In this document: in pieces, positions 45,568-54,183 of the stretch
How positions within the stretch are numbered: position 1 is the stretch's first letter
How the letters are laid out: every line of letters starts with the position of its first letter
NCBI RefSeq assembly: GCF_900156345.1
Contig: NZ_FTPP01000002.1
Coordinates: 1-64,000 of the forward strand
DNA: 64,000 bases
Origin: Pontibacter indicus
GTDB lineage: Bacteria > Bacteroidota > Bacteroidia > Cytophagales > Hymenobacteraceae
Direction of reading: 5' to 3'
Notes under the pieces: model-generated
Database searches by the model: none
Told to the model about the DNA's origin: nothing
What the model saw: the letters and a program-made list of their open reading frames with translations, nothing else
Position numbers and translations under genes: made by a program

Positions 45568-46167
45568 ATGACTTTCGAGGAGCTTAGGGATCTTATAGTG
45601 TCACAGTTCGGCCCGGAGGTGATCGTATCGGAGAACACCACGAACCTGCAGCCTTTCCTGGTACTCCAAACAGAGCGCCTGGCGGAGGTGTGCCTCGAGC
45701 TGCACGACAACGAGCTGACCTATTTCGATTTCCTCTCGAGCGTGACAGGTATAGACAATGGCCCGGATGCCGGCACCATGGAAGTGGTGTACAACCTTTA
45801 CTCTATACCTTACGACCATCACCTGATGCTGAAAGTGATCGTGGAGCGCAACAACACAGACGGGGAACCTATACCTGCTATACCTACCGTGAGTCACATT
45901 TGGCGCACCGCCGACTGGCAGGAACGCGAGATCTTTGACCTGGTGGGCATCCTATTCAAAGACCACCCCGACATGCGCCGAATCCTCTGCGCCGCCGACT
46001 GGGAAGGGCACCCGCTCCGTAAAGATTATCAGCTGCAGGACTATTACCACGGCATCAAAGTGCCCTACGACAAGCACAACGAAAACAGCGGCTTCCGCGG
46101 CGAGCCGGTTAAGCTAACCACTTCCGAAAATCCGTTTACAGACAAGCGGGAAAAGCCGGAGGTGTAG
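45568..46167 (+). CDS. nuoC: NADH-quinone oxidoreductase subunit C
   Basis: The 199-residue protein is the 30-kDa subunit of the complex I peripheral arm. Typical motifs are YFDFLSSVTGID, VSHIWRTADWQEREIFDLVGI and FKDHPDMRRILCAADWEGHPLRKDY. It is not fused to NuoD. A strong terminator follows, so transcription of the nuoABC group ends here, and nuoD is 5.7 kb away. Confidence 0.96.
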   Translation: MTFEELRDLIVSQFGPEVIVSENTTNLQPFLVLQTERLAEVCLELHDNELTYFDFLSSVTGIDNGPDAGTMEVVYNLYSIPYDHHLMLKVIVERNNTDGEPIPAIPTVSHIWRTADWQEREIFDLVGILFKDHPDMRRILCAADWEGHPLRKDYQLQDYYHGIKVPYDKHNENSGFRGEPVKLTTSENPFTDKREKPEV

Positions 46168-46185
46168 TCTCTCGTTTGACTCTTT

Positions 46186-46234
46186 AAACAGGAAACGGCT
46201 TGCTATCCTCAGGTAGCAAGCCGTTTCCTGTTTA
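46186..46234. terminator. Strong terminator after nuoC
   Basis: AAACAGGAAACGGCTTGCTA is matched by its exact complement after an 9-base loop, giving a 20-bp perfect stem. It lies between nuoC and the convergent GNAT fragment. Confidence 0.9.
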
Positions 46235-46253
46235 GAATCCTATAACTTAAGAC

Positions 46254-46493
46254 TTAAAGCACTTTCTCAAAGCATACGCTATTCTCCACGCCGGCATACT
46301 GTGCGTAATTCGGAATTTGCTGATAGCCACTCTTTTGGTAGAGGCCAATGGCTTCGGGCTGCTTCAGGCCTGTTTCCAGGATGCACCGGGCGTATGCGAG
46401 TTCCTGCGCCCATGCTTCCAGCTCAGCCAGCACCTTACTGGCTATACCTTGGTTTCTGCCTTCGGGAAGCACGTACATGCGCTTTACTTCCAT
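46254..46493 (-). pseudogene. GNAT acetyltransferase, N-terminally truncated
   Basis: The 79-residue frame starts in the middle of a GNAT fold at VKRMYVLPEGRNQGIASKVL, the acetyl-CoA binding segment, and runs to a normal end (EAIGLYQKSGYQQIPNYAQYAGVENSVCFEKVL). About 70 N-terminal residues expected for the family are missing and are not found in another frame upstream. It is probably a remnant, though a short active domain cannot be excluded. Confidence 0.7.
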
Positions 46494-46545
46494 AGTGCCT
46501 GATCACCATTAAATTCCGATATCCCTAGAGGGTATGTTCTGTTGG

Positions 46546-47604
46546 CTACTGTTTGGCAAACTGCTTCTCGTGCTCCAACAGCCACTGCTTGCGTTCCAAA
46601 CCACCGCCATACCCCACCAGCTTGCCGTTTTTGCCAATGACCCGATGGCAAGGTATAACCAGGGCTATTCTGTTGAAGCCGTTTGCTGAGGCAACAGCCC
46701 GTACGGCGCTGGGAACCCCGACAGCCTCTGCCTGCTGCTGGTAAGAACGTGTTTCCCCGTACGGAATTTGCCTGAGGGACTCCCAAACCAGGTTTTGAAA
46801 CACAGTTCCCGGTGAGTCCAGGCTAAGGGTAAAAGTTTTCCTGCTGCCGGCAAAGTACTCGGCTACCTCAACGCTAGCCTGTTTGATATGCTCGTTCTCA
46901 CCTGCCACAATGGTGGCTCCCAGCAGCCTTTGCAGATCCTTAAACTCTGTTTCCAGCATCCTTCTATCAACAAACTCCAGCAAGCAGATGCCTTTTTCGG
47001 TCGCACACACGAACATGGGGCCCAGCGGCGTGGTTATCCGGTTCAGCAGGATCACGCTTTTCGATTTGCCCTGTTTAGGAGAGCTTCCCATCACCTTTTT
47101 GTAGGTATAGCCAAAACCGCTGAGGGACTCGTAACCGGCGTCAAAAGCGGTATCAGTGGCAGATCTGCCTCCTTTCAGCTCCAGCAGGGCCTGGTTTATC
47201 CGGTACATCCGCTGAAATGCCTGAAAAGTGATGCCATAATGCTGCTTGAACCACCTGCGCACTAGCACCGGGCATATCCGTTGCTGACGCAAGGTATAGT
47301 CAGAGACCTTCTCCTTGGGGTTGCTCCTAACCAGCTCTATCGCAGCATTTACCTGATCAGGCGCCTGGTTTGCGTTTTCGGTTGGTCGGCATATTTTGCA
47401 CGGGCGGTAGCCATGGTCCAGCGCGTCTTTGAAAGTGGTGAAAAACTCAACGTTCGTCGCTTTGGGTTTGCGGGCGCGGCATGTGGCAATACAGAAGACA
47501 GAGGTAGTTTTTACACCGACGAAAAAGATGCCCACAAAACCCTGATTCCTATCAACCAGGGCTTTGTAATAGGTTTCTATTTTGTATGACTCTGTCACTA
47601 ACAT
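46546..47604 (-). CDS. ada: Bifunctional Ada: DNA methylation repair and AraC-type activator
   Basis: The 352-residue protein has an Ada zinc domain (Cys38, Cys42, and the CKICRP pair), an AraC-type helix-turn-helix (about 90-175) and a C-terminal O6-alkylguanine methyltransferase with IPCHRVIG. It repairs methylated bases and phosphates and activates the adaptive response when methylated. The first bases overlap the last seven bases of the upstream PEP-mutase-like gene, so the two are translationally linked. Confidence 0.94.
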   Translation of the reverse strand: MLVTESYKIETYYKALVDRNQGFVGIFFVGVKTTSVFCIATCRARKPKATNVEFFTTFKDALDHGYRPCKICRPTENANQAPDQVNAAIELVRSNPKEKVSDYTLRQQRICPVLVRRWFKQHYGITFQAFQRMYRINQALLELKGGRSATDTAFDAGYESLSGFGYTYKKVMGSSPKQGKSKSVILLNRITTPLGPMFVCATEKGICLLEFVDRRMLETEFKDLQRLLGATIVAGENEHIKQASVEVAEYFAGSRKTFTLSLDSPGTVFQNLVWESLRQIPYGETRSYQQQAEAVGVPSAVRAVASANGFNRIALVIPCHRVIGKNGKLVGYGGGLERKQWLLEHEKQFAKQ

Positions 47605-48362
47605 GGCGCAAACACCGGGCTAAAGTTCGAATCGCTTCTGACACTTTGCAGCAGGCGGGCAAACTGGTCATACATCCGCTCAAATAAAAAGTTGCCCATG
47701 CTGATCCGCTTCACCCCCAAAGCCTGCAAGCGCCCAAAGGCCGGCAGGTCGGGCATGCACATTACATTAAGCGGCAACCGGGTGCATTGCGCTACGGCAC
47801 TGATGTCTTCTTCTTTTACCATGCACGGCACAAAAATACCATCTGCCCCCGCCTCTTCGTAAAGCTGCGCCCGCCTGATGGTTTCCTGCAATTGGTCAGG
47901 ATGCCCGATCAGGAAAGTGTCTGTCCGGACATTCAGAAACAGGTCCTTTCCATCCCGGAGGAGCGCCTCCTTAATGGTTTCTAGTGTTCTGGCGAAACTG
48001 TAACTGTCGCACAGACTTCTCTCTTTATCTACCAGGCTGTCCTCTATGTTGATGCCGGCGGCGCCCATATCGGCTAACATGTTAATGTTTTCCAGGATGG
48101 CAGAAGGGGTACTACCAAAGCCTGCTTCAATATCTACTGTAAATGGCAGGCTAGTGCTTGCAGTAACTCTCTTGACCAGGTATACCAGATCAGTGAATTT
48201 CATTTTCTCGCCGTCCTCGTAGCCCAGCATTTTCGCCATGGCGGCACTGGATGTTCCGATTGCCTGAAAGCCTTGTTGTTCGGCTATCGTGGCGCTGGCC
48301 GCATCCCATACATTACAGATCAGGAGGGGCTCCGGTTGCTCGTGCAGTTGTTTGAAAGTCAT
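47598..48362 (-). CDS. Isocitrate lyase/PEP mutase family protein
   Basis: The 254-residue protein is a TIM-barrel lyase of the isocitrate lyase/phosphoenolpyruvate mutase superfamily. It has NVWDAASATIAEQQGFQAIGTSSAA, the metal site VDIEAGFG and the INIEDS segment. Family members cleave C-C bonds or mutate PEP; the substrate here is unknown. The catalytic KKCGH motif of true isocitrate lyase is absent, as in this subfamily. It is the first gene of a two-gene unit with ada, an unusual pairing that may hint at a role after alkylation stress. Confidence 0.9.
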   Translation of the reverse strand: MTFKQLHEQPEPLLICNVWDAASATIAEQQGFQAIGTSSAAMAKMLGYEDGEKMKFTDLVYLVKRVTASTSLPFTVDIEAGFGSTPSAILENINMLADMGAAGINIEDSLVDKERSLCDSYSFARTLETIKEALLRDGKDLFLNVRTDTFLIGHPDQLQETIRRAQLYEEAGADGIFVPCMVKEEDISAVAQCTRLPLNVMCMPDLPAFGRLQALGVKRISMGNFLFERMYDQFARLLQSVRSDSNFSPVFAPC

Positions 48363-48539
48363 AACGTTTCTTTTTGCAAAGAAGCCGATGAAGACGTCCG
48401 TTCAGCAACCGAAAAATAAACAAGTATTTTTTCTTCAGCGTTTCTGGGCAAAGCTGTGGCGTAGCTGCCTGGTAATGCCTTTTACATGCGGCCTTATTTT
48501 CCAGGCAGCCATTGGGCATCATGTATTTTTTTCAGTCTA

Positions 48540-49553
48540 TCAGATTTTCACGAGTTCTACCCTTCGGTTTTGGGCCTTGCCTGCTTCGGTGCTGTTGTCG
48601 GCGATGGGGTTGTCCTGCCCGAAACCTTTGGAGGTGAGACGCTCAGGCGCTATGCCGGCTGCCGCTATCTCGGTTTTAACCGCCGAGGCTCTGCTCTCGG
48701 ACAGGCCTTGGTTATGCGCTTTGTTTCCTGCATTATCGGTATAGCCGTTTATGGCGATCTTAAGCGATGGGTCATCTTTCAACACCTTCACAATTTCGCT
48801 AACCACTTCTTTCCCGTCAGGTTTCAGGGTGGCCTTGTCGGTATCGAAATTGATGTGCAGAACGGATTTTCCTTGCTCGGTGAGGTCCTGCTTTATTTTG
48901 TCGGAGGTTATTTTGGTAATGGTTTGCTCGAACGGCTTTTCCTGCACGATCTGGATGGAGGTGCTACTCGCCATCCCCTTATCGAGTGCAATGTAGACGT
49001 TGCCGTCGTTTCTGCGAATGACGTAGGTGGCGATCGGGTTGTTCCAGATGTCTATGCTGCCGTCGGTGCCGGAGTAAGTACACAGGTTTTTATAGGTTTC
49101 TTTTTGCTCTCCCTCCAGCTTTCCTTCAAATACCTTTACGCCCCCAGCCTGTATTATGGCATCTTCGAAGCTTTTAGTCAAAAAGCGCCCGCTAACTTTT
49201 GTCTCGCTCGAACGGTCCGGATGCACGTGCGCTCGGAACGTTTTCCCCTCTACCTCATAAACGCTCTCAGGGGTGACAAATACGATAAAGTCAAAATCGC
49301 TTGGCTTCACGTTGTTGATATACTGGGCACCTTGGGGAGCCGTGAAGAACGGGAAATCGCCGATGTCTTCCGTGGAAACAGGTATAGCACTGATGTCGAA
49401 CGCGGGATTTTCTGCAGCTCCTGTTTCTACGGTGGGGGTTTCAGCCAATACAGTGGTGTTTTCTTCCAGAGCATCCTGGGTACTTTCACTCTTTTCGCTA
49501 TTACAGGAAATTAACAATGCCAATGATAAAATTGCGGTAAACGTTTTTTTCAT
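48540..49553 (-). CDS. OmpA-family lipoprotein
   Basis: The 337-residue product has a lipoprotein signal (LISC, Cys17), an unrecognised middle domain (about 70-215) and a C-terminal OmpA peptidoglycan-binding domain with INFDTDKATLKPDG, GYTDNAGNKAHNQGLSESRA and NRRVELVKI. It should bridge a membrane and the peptidoglycan. It is not near the other OmpA-type gene at 9969 and lacks TPR or PD40 parts. Confidence 0.88.
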   Translation of the reverse strand: MKKTFTAILSLALLISCNSEKSESTQDALEENTTVLAETPTVETGAAENPAFDISAIPVSTEDIGDFPFFTAPQGAQYINNVKPSDFDFIVFVTPESVYEVEGKTFRAHVHPDRSSETKVSGRFLTKSFEDAIIQAGGVKVFEGKLEGEQKETYKNLCTYSGTDGSIDIWNNPIATYVIRRNDGNVYIALDKGMASSTSIQIVQEKPFEQTITKITSDKIKQDLTEQGKSVLHINFDTDKATLKPDGKEVVSEIVKVLKDDPSLKIAINGYTDNAGNKAHNQGLSESRASAVKTEIAAAGIAPERLTSKGFGQDNPIADNSTEAGKAQNRRVELVKI

Positions 49554-49671
49554 TTCGATTTTAATTTTAGTAAATAATGTCGGGAAAATACCCTACGCTC
49601 TTTTGCAGTATGCACCAGCGTGGGCTTAGGCTTAGCAATTGCGCTTAAAAGTTATTTCGTGTTACCCATGT

Positions 49672-50034
49672 TTATTTGCCTGCAAGGGCGTTCAGTGCTT
49701 CTGCTTGCGTGGCAACAAAGTTAACCTGTCTGTTTCGGTTGCTTTCGGAGATGAACTCACTAACACGTTTGCCAGAATATTTCGAGAAGTTGTCCACAAT
49801 AGCCAGCCGGACACGATAATTGGAAAACTTCTGGAGTATTTCGCCTGCCATTCCATTTTTCAGGTCAAAGAAAGCTGGGGTGACGTTTTTCGCGTGAATG
49901 ATAATCTTATCAAAGCCCTGGTAGTACAAGTTCCCTAATAAGTCTAACCCATCTTCAGTGCTGCTGATAACAGGGTTTTCCGAAATCACTTCGGCAACTT
50001 TTGTGTCGTTTATATGGTGGGTTTCTAGTTTCAT
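49672..50034 (-). CDS. DUF4180-family protein
   Basis: The 120-residue protein matches DUF4180: VISSTEDGLDLLGNLYYQGFDKIIIHAKNVTPAFFDLKNGMAGEILQKF. This is a STAS-like or STAS-adjacent small alpha/beta fold without a known reaction. The ATG at 50034 was chosen over one seven codons upstream because it begins the conserved part. Nothing ties it to its neighbours. Confidence 0.8.
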   Translation of the reverse strand: MKLETHHINDTKVAEVISENPVISSTEDGLDLLGNLYYQGFDKIIIHAKNVTPAFFDLKNGMAGEILQKFSNYRVRLAIVDNFSKYSGKRVSEFISESNRNRQVNFVATQAEALNALAGK

Positions 50035-50278
50035 TCTGTTTGTTTTCAAGGGCATTTATTACAATGCCTGCTTAGCTTTTAGTATAGGCTGTGAACGTGG
50101 CGCAGCCTAAATCGAACCTTGTTTGTATTTGTTTTTCTCTAGTGTCAGCCTGTGTAGCCAAACACACTCGCCTTATTCTAAGCTACGGTAGCTACTGCTG
50201 GCGATAATTCGTAGTTCGTGTTCGGGTACTGATTTGGTTGTGGAAAGAAGCGCGAACTGTTGGTTTGCATTATCAGGA

Positions 50279-51028
50279 CTACTGATATTTATTAATAACA
50301 TTTATAACCAAATCCTGGATAAAACCAATTGCTTTATAGTCTAGCACATCTAATGAGTTAGGATGAGCACAGGAATTACGAACTCCTAACTTTTCATCTA
50401 ATATCTTTCGGGTATCGTTAGAGATTAATTTTGCAACTCGTAGTAATTCAATAAAGTCAGACTCTTTTATATCGCTAAAATCATCTTTTTTAGAAACAAC
50501 TATTTTCTTATACTTCCCGTGACTTTGAATGGCTTGATTAAAAGTGTTTATTCTTGTTGGGTTTAGCACATAATCATATAAACAATCTATTGTTAATAAC
50601 CATGTCATTGTTATAGCTGCCCGGTAAGATTTAATTTCGAAACAACTGATAGCTTCTTCTAGAAATCTTTTTTGCTCACCACCTTGTATATCATTTAACA
50701 AGTCACGCAGAGTTTGAGATACTTCCTTTTTGTGAGAACTTCCAAAATATTGTTCCTCTAATTCTTTCTTTATAGTTCGATGAATGCTATTGCCATTCTT
50801 GGTTAGTATGAAAACGGGAGGTTTACTCTTCCTCATCCTTGGTATTAAACTAGTAATTCCAGCAGGTGTAACTAAGCTATGTTTTTCGAATTCTTCTTTG
50901 ATGTGTTTTGTCTCAAAGAACTCTTTTGAATGCTCTTTACAGTGGAAAAAAGCTATTAGCTTAATTTGTTCAACTTGTTGAAGTTTTTCAAAATCAGCAG
51001 TCTGCTCAATCAATTCATGAACTGTCAT
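50279..51028 (-). CDS. HEPN-domain protein with N-terminal winged-helix-like part (candidate defence or toxin gene)
   Basis: The 249-residue protein has an N-terminal winged-helix-like region (about 15-95; EQIKLIAFFHCKEHSKEFF...ILTKNGNSIHRTIKKEL) and a helical C-terminal half. That half contains an R-x4-H motif of HEPN type, RNSCAH at 217-222, inside a helix pair (AITMTWLLTIDCLYDYV). HEPN proteins are often RNases in defence or toxin-antitoxin systems. It starts one base after the stop of the next gene upstream, forming an operon with it. The gene is AT-rich compared with the surrounding DNA. No named family was recognised, so the function is inferred from the motif alone. Confidence 0.65.
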   Translation of the reverse strand: MTVHELIEQTADFEKLQQVEQIKLIAFFHCKEHSKEFFETKHIKEEFEKHSLVTPAGITSLIPRMRKSKPPVFILTKNGNSIHRTIKKELEEQYFGSSHKKEVSQTLRDLLNDIQGGEQKRFLEEAISCFEIKSYRAAITMTWLLTIDCLYDYVLNPTRINTFNQAIQSHGKYKKIVVSKKDDFSDIKESDFIELLRVAKLISNDTRKILDEKLGVRNSCAHPNSLDVLDYKAIGFIQDLVINVINKYQ

Positions 51029-51029
51029 A

Positions 51030-51626
51030 CTACTTATTTGCAATTTCGTGCTCTATATAATTTTCCCCAGCAATAGTAACTTTCAAATCCTCAGAATTCG
51101 AAGTATCTATCCACCCCTTCCTGTTTTTTGTGTCTCTTAAGCTTTGCACTATGTTAGGAACTTTAATACCCAAATGCTTATAACAGGTATAAATGTGATT
51201 TACATTTATATTATCTTCTTTTAGAATATACTTTAGATAGTATAAAATAACTATGTTGTAGTCGAAATTAGTCTTAGTCTCATATCCTGAAAAAAACTCT
51301 TTCAAACTTTTATCAGCTGCGGAAACCAAGTTAAGACTTGTTACTAAGGAATAGGATTGCCCTATACTTGATTTTGAACTCTTCCCATTAGTTGCGACCT
51401 TTTTTGGTTTCTGCTCCGCTTTCTTAGGTGTTTCCCTAGTATCTTCGACCTCTGTAATTTCATATGCTTCTGTCAATATATGCATATTGCTTGAAGCTTG
51501 ATTTTGTGAAGGCAGCAGGCCATAACGATCAAATAAGTATTTAAATACTCTCATACGAGAATCATTATCTAAATCTGTTAAGTGCTCGTGACACTTTATT
51601 ATTGCTTCAAGCTCTTTATCAATCAT
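51030..51626 (-). CDS. Partner of the HEPN protein, winged-helix-like, family unknown
   Basis: The 198-residue protein has an N-terminal helical part (RMRVFKYLFDRYGLL), a Lys- and Ser-rich linker (about 70-95), and a C-terminal part with an apparent winged helix: YLKYILKEDNINVNHIYTCYKHLGIKVP-NIVQSLRDTKNRKGWI. The same kind of region is found at the start of the HEPN partner, so the two may share an origin. An upstream perfect inverted repeat could be its binding site. It may be an antitoxin, regulator or sensor; none is proved. It is as AT-rich as its partner. Confidence 0.6.
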   Translation of the reverse strand: MIDKELEAIIKCHEHLTDLDNDSRMRVFKYLFDRYGLLPSQNQASSNMHILTEAYEITEVEDTRETPKKAEQKPKKVATNGKSSKSSIGQSYSLVTSLNLVSAADKSLKEFFSGYETKTNFDYNIVILYYLKYILKEDNINVNHIYTCYKHLGIKVPNIVQSLRDTKNRKGWIDTSNSEDLKVTIAGENYIEHEIANK

Positions 51627-51666
51627 AAGTCTGTAATTATAAGTTGTTTGTAATTTTTTATTAAAA

Positions 51667-51751
51667 AGTATCGTATTAAACTGCTTTACCGCTTTATTAA
51701 TTTAATCTATATTGAACTCGAATAACGAATATAGTAAATATATACGATACT
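51667..51751. repeat. Perfect 10-bp inverted repeat upstream of the wHTH-HEPN cassette
   Basis: AGTATCGTAT (51667-51676) and ATACGATACT (51742-51751) are exact complements, 65 bases apart, in the AT-rich gap before the start codon at 51626. Possible roles are operators for the winged-helix protein, or ends of a small mobile insertion. Confidence 0.7.
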
Positions 51752-51845
51752 ATATTATTTTCTAAAACCACGTAGGTTATATCCATATTACCTAACTTTA
51801 ATAATCCCCTCCCATAAGTCCCCCATTTTTCCGAACTTTGCTCTG

Positions 51846-51886
51846 CATTCATCATTAATCATTATCCATTAGTCATTAATCATTCC
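51846..51886 (+). repeat. AT-rich word repeat before nuoD
   Basis: The words GCATTCATCATTAATCA, TTATCCATTAGTCATTAATC and ATT run up to nuoD. It is the third site where this word family directly precedes a nuo gene. Confidence 0.8.
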
Positions 51887-51892
51887 TCCCCC

Positions 51893-53098
51893 TTGTCTAC
51901 CACGCACAAAGAATACCTGCTGCAATCGGAGCCGAACAAGTTCAGCTTGGAACACCTGCGGGCGGGTGAGATGATCGTGAACATGGGGCCGCAGCACCCG
52001 AGCACGCACGGCGTATTGCGCCTGGAGGTAGTCACGGATGGGGAGATTGTGCAGGAGGTGGCACCACACATCGGTTACCTGCACCGCTGCTTCGAGAAGC
52101 ATGCCGAAAGCATGGCCTTTAACCAGACCATCCCCTACGTGGACCGCATGGACTACCTGGCCGCCATGAATTCGGAGCATGTGTGGTGTATGGGTGTAGA
52201 GAAACTGCTGGGTATCACCGACCAGATTCCAAAACGGGTAGAGTACATCCGGGTACTGGTCACAGAGCTCAACCGCATTGCCTCACACTTCCTGGCCATT
52301 GGTACCTACGCTATTGATATCGGGGCTTTCACGCCCTTTCTGTGGCTGCTGCGCGACCGCGAGCATATCCAGCGCCTGCTCGAGTGGACGAGTGGAGCCC
52401 GCATGCTGTACAATTACATTTGGGTGGGAGGCCTGTATTATGACTTGCCTATTGGCTTTGAGGAGCGCTGCCGCGAGTTTATCAATTACCTGAAGCCCAA
52501 GCTCGATGAGCTGGATACCATCCTGCTCACGAACAAAATCTTCATCGACCGCACCGCCAATGTGGGCGTGCTGCCGCTGGATGTGGCCATCAACTACGGC
52601 TGCTCCGGCCCCATGCTGCGCGGCTCCGGCCTGCGCCACGACCTGCGCCGCGTCGATGGGTATAGCGTATACCCGGAGCTGGAATTTGAAGTACCAATCG
52701 GCGAAGGTATGATGGGCACCACCGGCGACTGCTGGGACCGCAACTACGTGCGGGCGCTTGAGTGCCGCGAGTCCGTGAAGATCATCAGCCAATGCCTCGA
52801 CCAGCTCACGGGCGAGCACAAGCGTACCCCTGACTTTGACCCGCAGGCGGCCTGCCCCAAAAAGCTGCGCATGACCGGCACGCAGGAGCTCTACTTCCGG
52901 GGCGAAACGCCGCGCGGCGAACTGGGCTACTTCTTCCGCACCACCGACCGCAGCGACGTGCCTTTCCGTTGCCACGGCCGCGCCCCAAGCTTTGTGAATC
53001 TCTCCGTTTTGCCTGAAATCAGCCGGGGTTGCATGGTGGCCGACCTCATTGCCATTGTAGGCTCTGTGGACATTGTGCTGGGCGAAGTGGACCGGTAG
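51893..53098 (+). CDS. nuoD: NADH-quinone oxidoreductase subunit D
   Basis: The 401-residue protein is the 49-kDa subunit at the quinone site of complex I. Typical parts are [54 protein letters not shown] and [23 protein letters not shown] at the end. As in nuoB, the start is a TTG (51893); no ATG lies in frame before the conserved region apart from Met within it. It is separated from nuoC by 5.7 kb and followed by an unrelated gene, so nuoE onward must be elsewhere. Confidence 0.96.
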   Translation: MSTTHKEYLLQSEPNKFSLEHLRAGEMIVNMGPQHPSTHGVLRLEVVTDGEIVQEVAPHIGYLHRCFEKHAESMAFNQTIPYVDRMDYLAAMNSEHVWCMGVEKLLGITDQIPKRVEYIRVLVTELNRIASHFLAIGTYAIDIGAFTPFLWLLRDREHIQRLLEWTSGARMLYNYIWVGGLYYDLPIGFEERCREFINYLKPKLDELDTILLTNKIFIDRTANVGVLPLDVAINYGCSGPMLRGSGLRHDLRRVDGYSVYPELEFEVPIGEGMMGTTGDCWDRNYVRALECRESVKIISQCLDQLTGEHKRTPDFDPQAACPKKLRMTGTQELYFRGETPRGELGYFFRTTDRSDVPFRCHGRAPSFVNLSVLPEISRGCMVADLIAIVGSVDIVLGEVDR

Positions 53099-53238
53099 AC
53101 TTCCTGTAAGTTCCTACTGATGACTGTGTGGTGCAATACTTTGTAGCTTCCTTTCAAAACCCATGGCAAGGCCAGCCGTTAAATTTCACGGATGTGCCTT
53201 TTGTAGCATATTGAGTTTTCCGACAAATTTTCCAGAGC

Positions 53239-54102
53239 ATGCAGATAAGATTAAACCAGCTGTTAACGATCCACCTTCTTTGGCTTAGTATACTTTTCGC
53301 ACCTGCCACGGCCCTGGCACAGGTGCAGCAGCATCCACCACAGAAACCGAAGGCCGATACGCTCCGGACAGTCGGCGATGATTTCTTCGCCCTGCCCGCC
53401 GACACCATTCTACCCGGTCAGAAACACCCCTTTACCGAGTCACAGCGGCTGGAGGGCGACAACAAACGCTACCTGAAGCGGGCCGTTATACCTGCCGTTG
53501 CGCTGATCGGTGCCGGTCTCTATACCATGGGCGGGCACGGTATCCTCAACAGCGACGATGTGTTTAACTACCGGCACCGGGTTTTCCCTGATTTTGCCAC
53601 TAATGCCGACGATTTTGCCATGCTCGCGCCACTGGTGGGGCTTTATGGCTTCAACATTATCTCGTCGCAGAACAGGCACGAACTGGGCCGCCAGACCTTG
53701 CTGCTCGTTTCTTCCGGGGCACTTGCCTCCGCCATTGTCTGGCCTACCAAGAAGCTGACCGACAGAGAACGTCCAAACGGAAAGCCTTATGCCTTCCCGT
53801 CGGGGCACACAGCCTATGCCTTCACCATCGCCACTTTCATGGACAAAGAGTTCCGGCACAAGAGCCCTTGGGTAAGCGTGGTGAGCTACGGTATAGCTGG
53901 CGGCACTGGTGTGCTACGTGTGCTGAACGATGCGCATTGGCTCTCGGACGTGCTGGCCGGCGCGGGGGTAGGTATACTGGCGGTAAACACTGTGTATTGG
54001 GTGCATGCCAAACTCACGCACGGTGGCGGTCTGAACACGGCCATGTACCCGGTGGTGCTGCCTAACGGGCAGATGGGTATGGCGATGTCGCTTACTTTTT
54101 AA
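53239..54102 (+). CDS. PAP2-family phosphatase, exported
   Basis: The 287-residue product has a signal peptide ending TALAQVQ and a PAP2 phosphatase core with all three motifs: KKLTDRERP, PSGHT and, as the third, RVLNDAHWLSDV, where Arg and His are in place. Family members hydrolyse lipid phosphates such as undecaprenyl pyrophosphate or phosphatidic acid at the membrane. Three or four hydrophobic segments suggest a membrane protein with its active site in the periplasm. Confidence 0.9.
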   Translation: MQIRLNQLLTIHLLWLSILFAPATALAQVQQHPPQKPKADTLRTVGDDFFALPADTILPGQKHPFTESQRLEGDNKRYLKRAVIPAVALIGAGLYTMGGHGILNSDDVFNYRHRVFPDFATNADDFAMLAPLVGLYGFNIISSQNRHELGRQTLLLVSSGALASAIVWPTKKLTDRERPNGKPYAFPSGHTAYAFTIATFMDKEFRHKSPWVSVVSYGIAGGTGVLRVLNDAHWLSDVLAGAGVGILAVNTVYWVHAKLTHGGGLNTAMYPVVLPNGQMGMAMSLTF

Positions 54103-54183
54103 TATATGATGATCTCACGCAAGGTATAGCCTGGCGCTTCCTGTTCTGTGAGGAGGCGCCAATTCTTTTTATATCTTTACCAC

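Noticed and set aside
46484..46786. Leftward 100-codon frame as the missing N-terminus of the GNAT gene
   Set aside because: It is antiparallel in logic to no GNAT motif and overlaps the 3' end of ada in another frame; it does not supply the missing fold.
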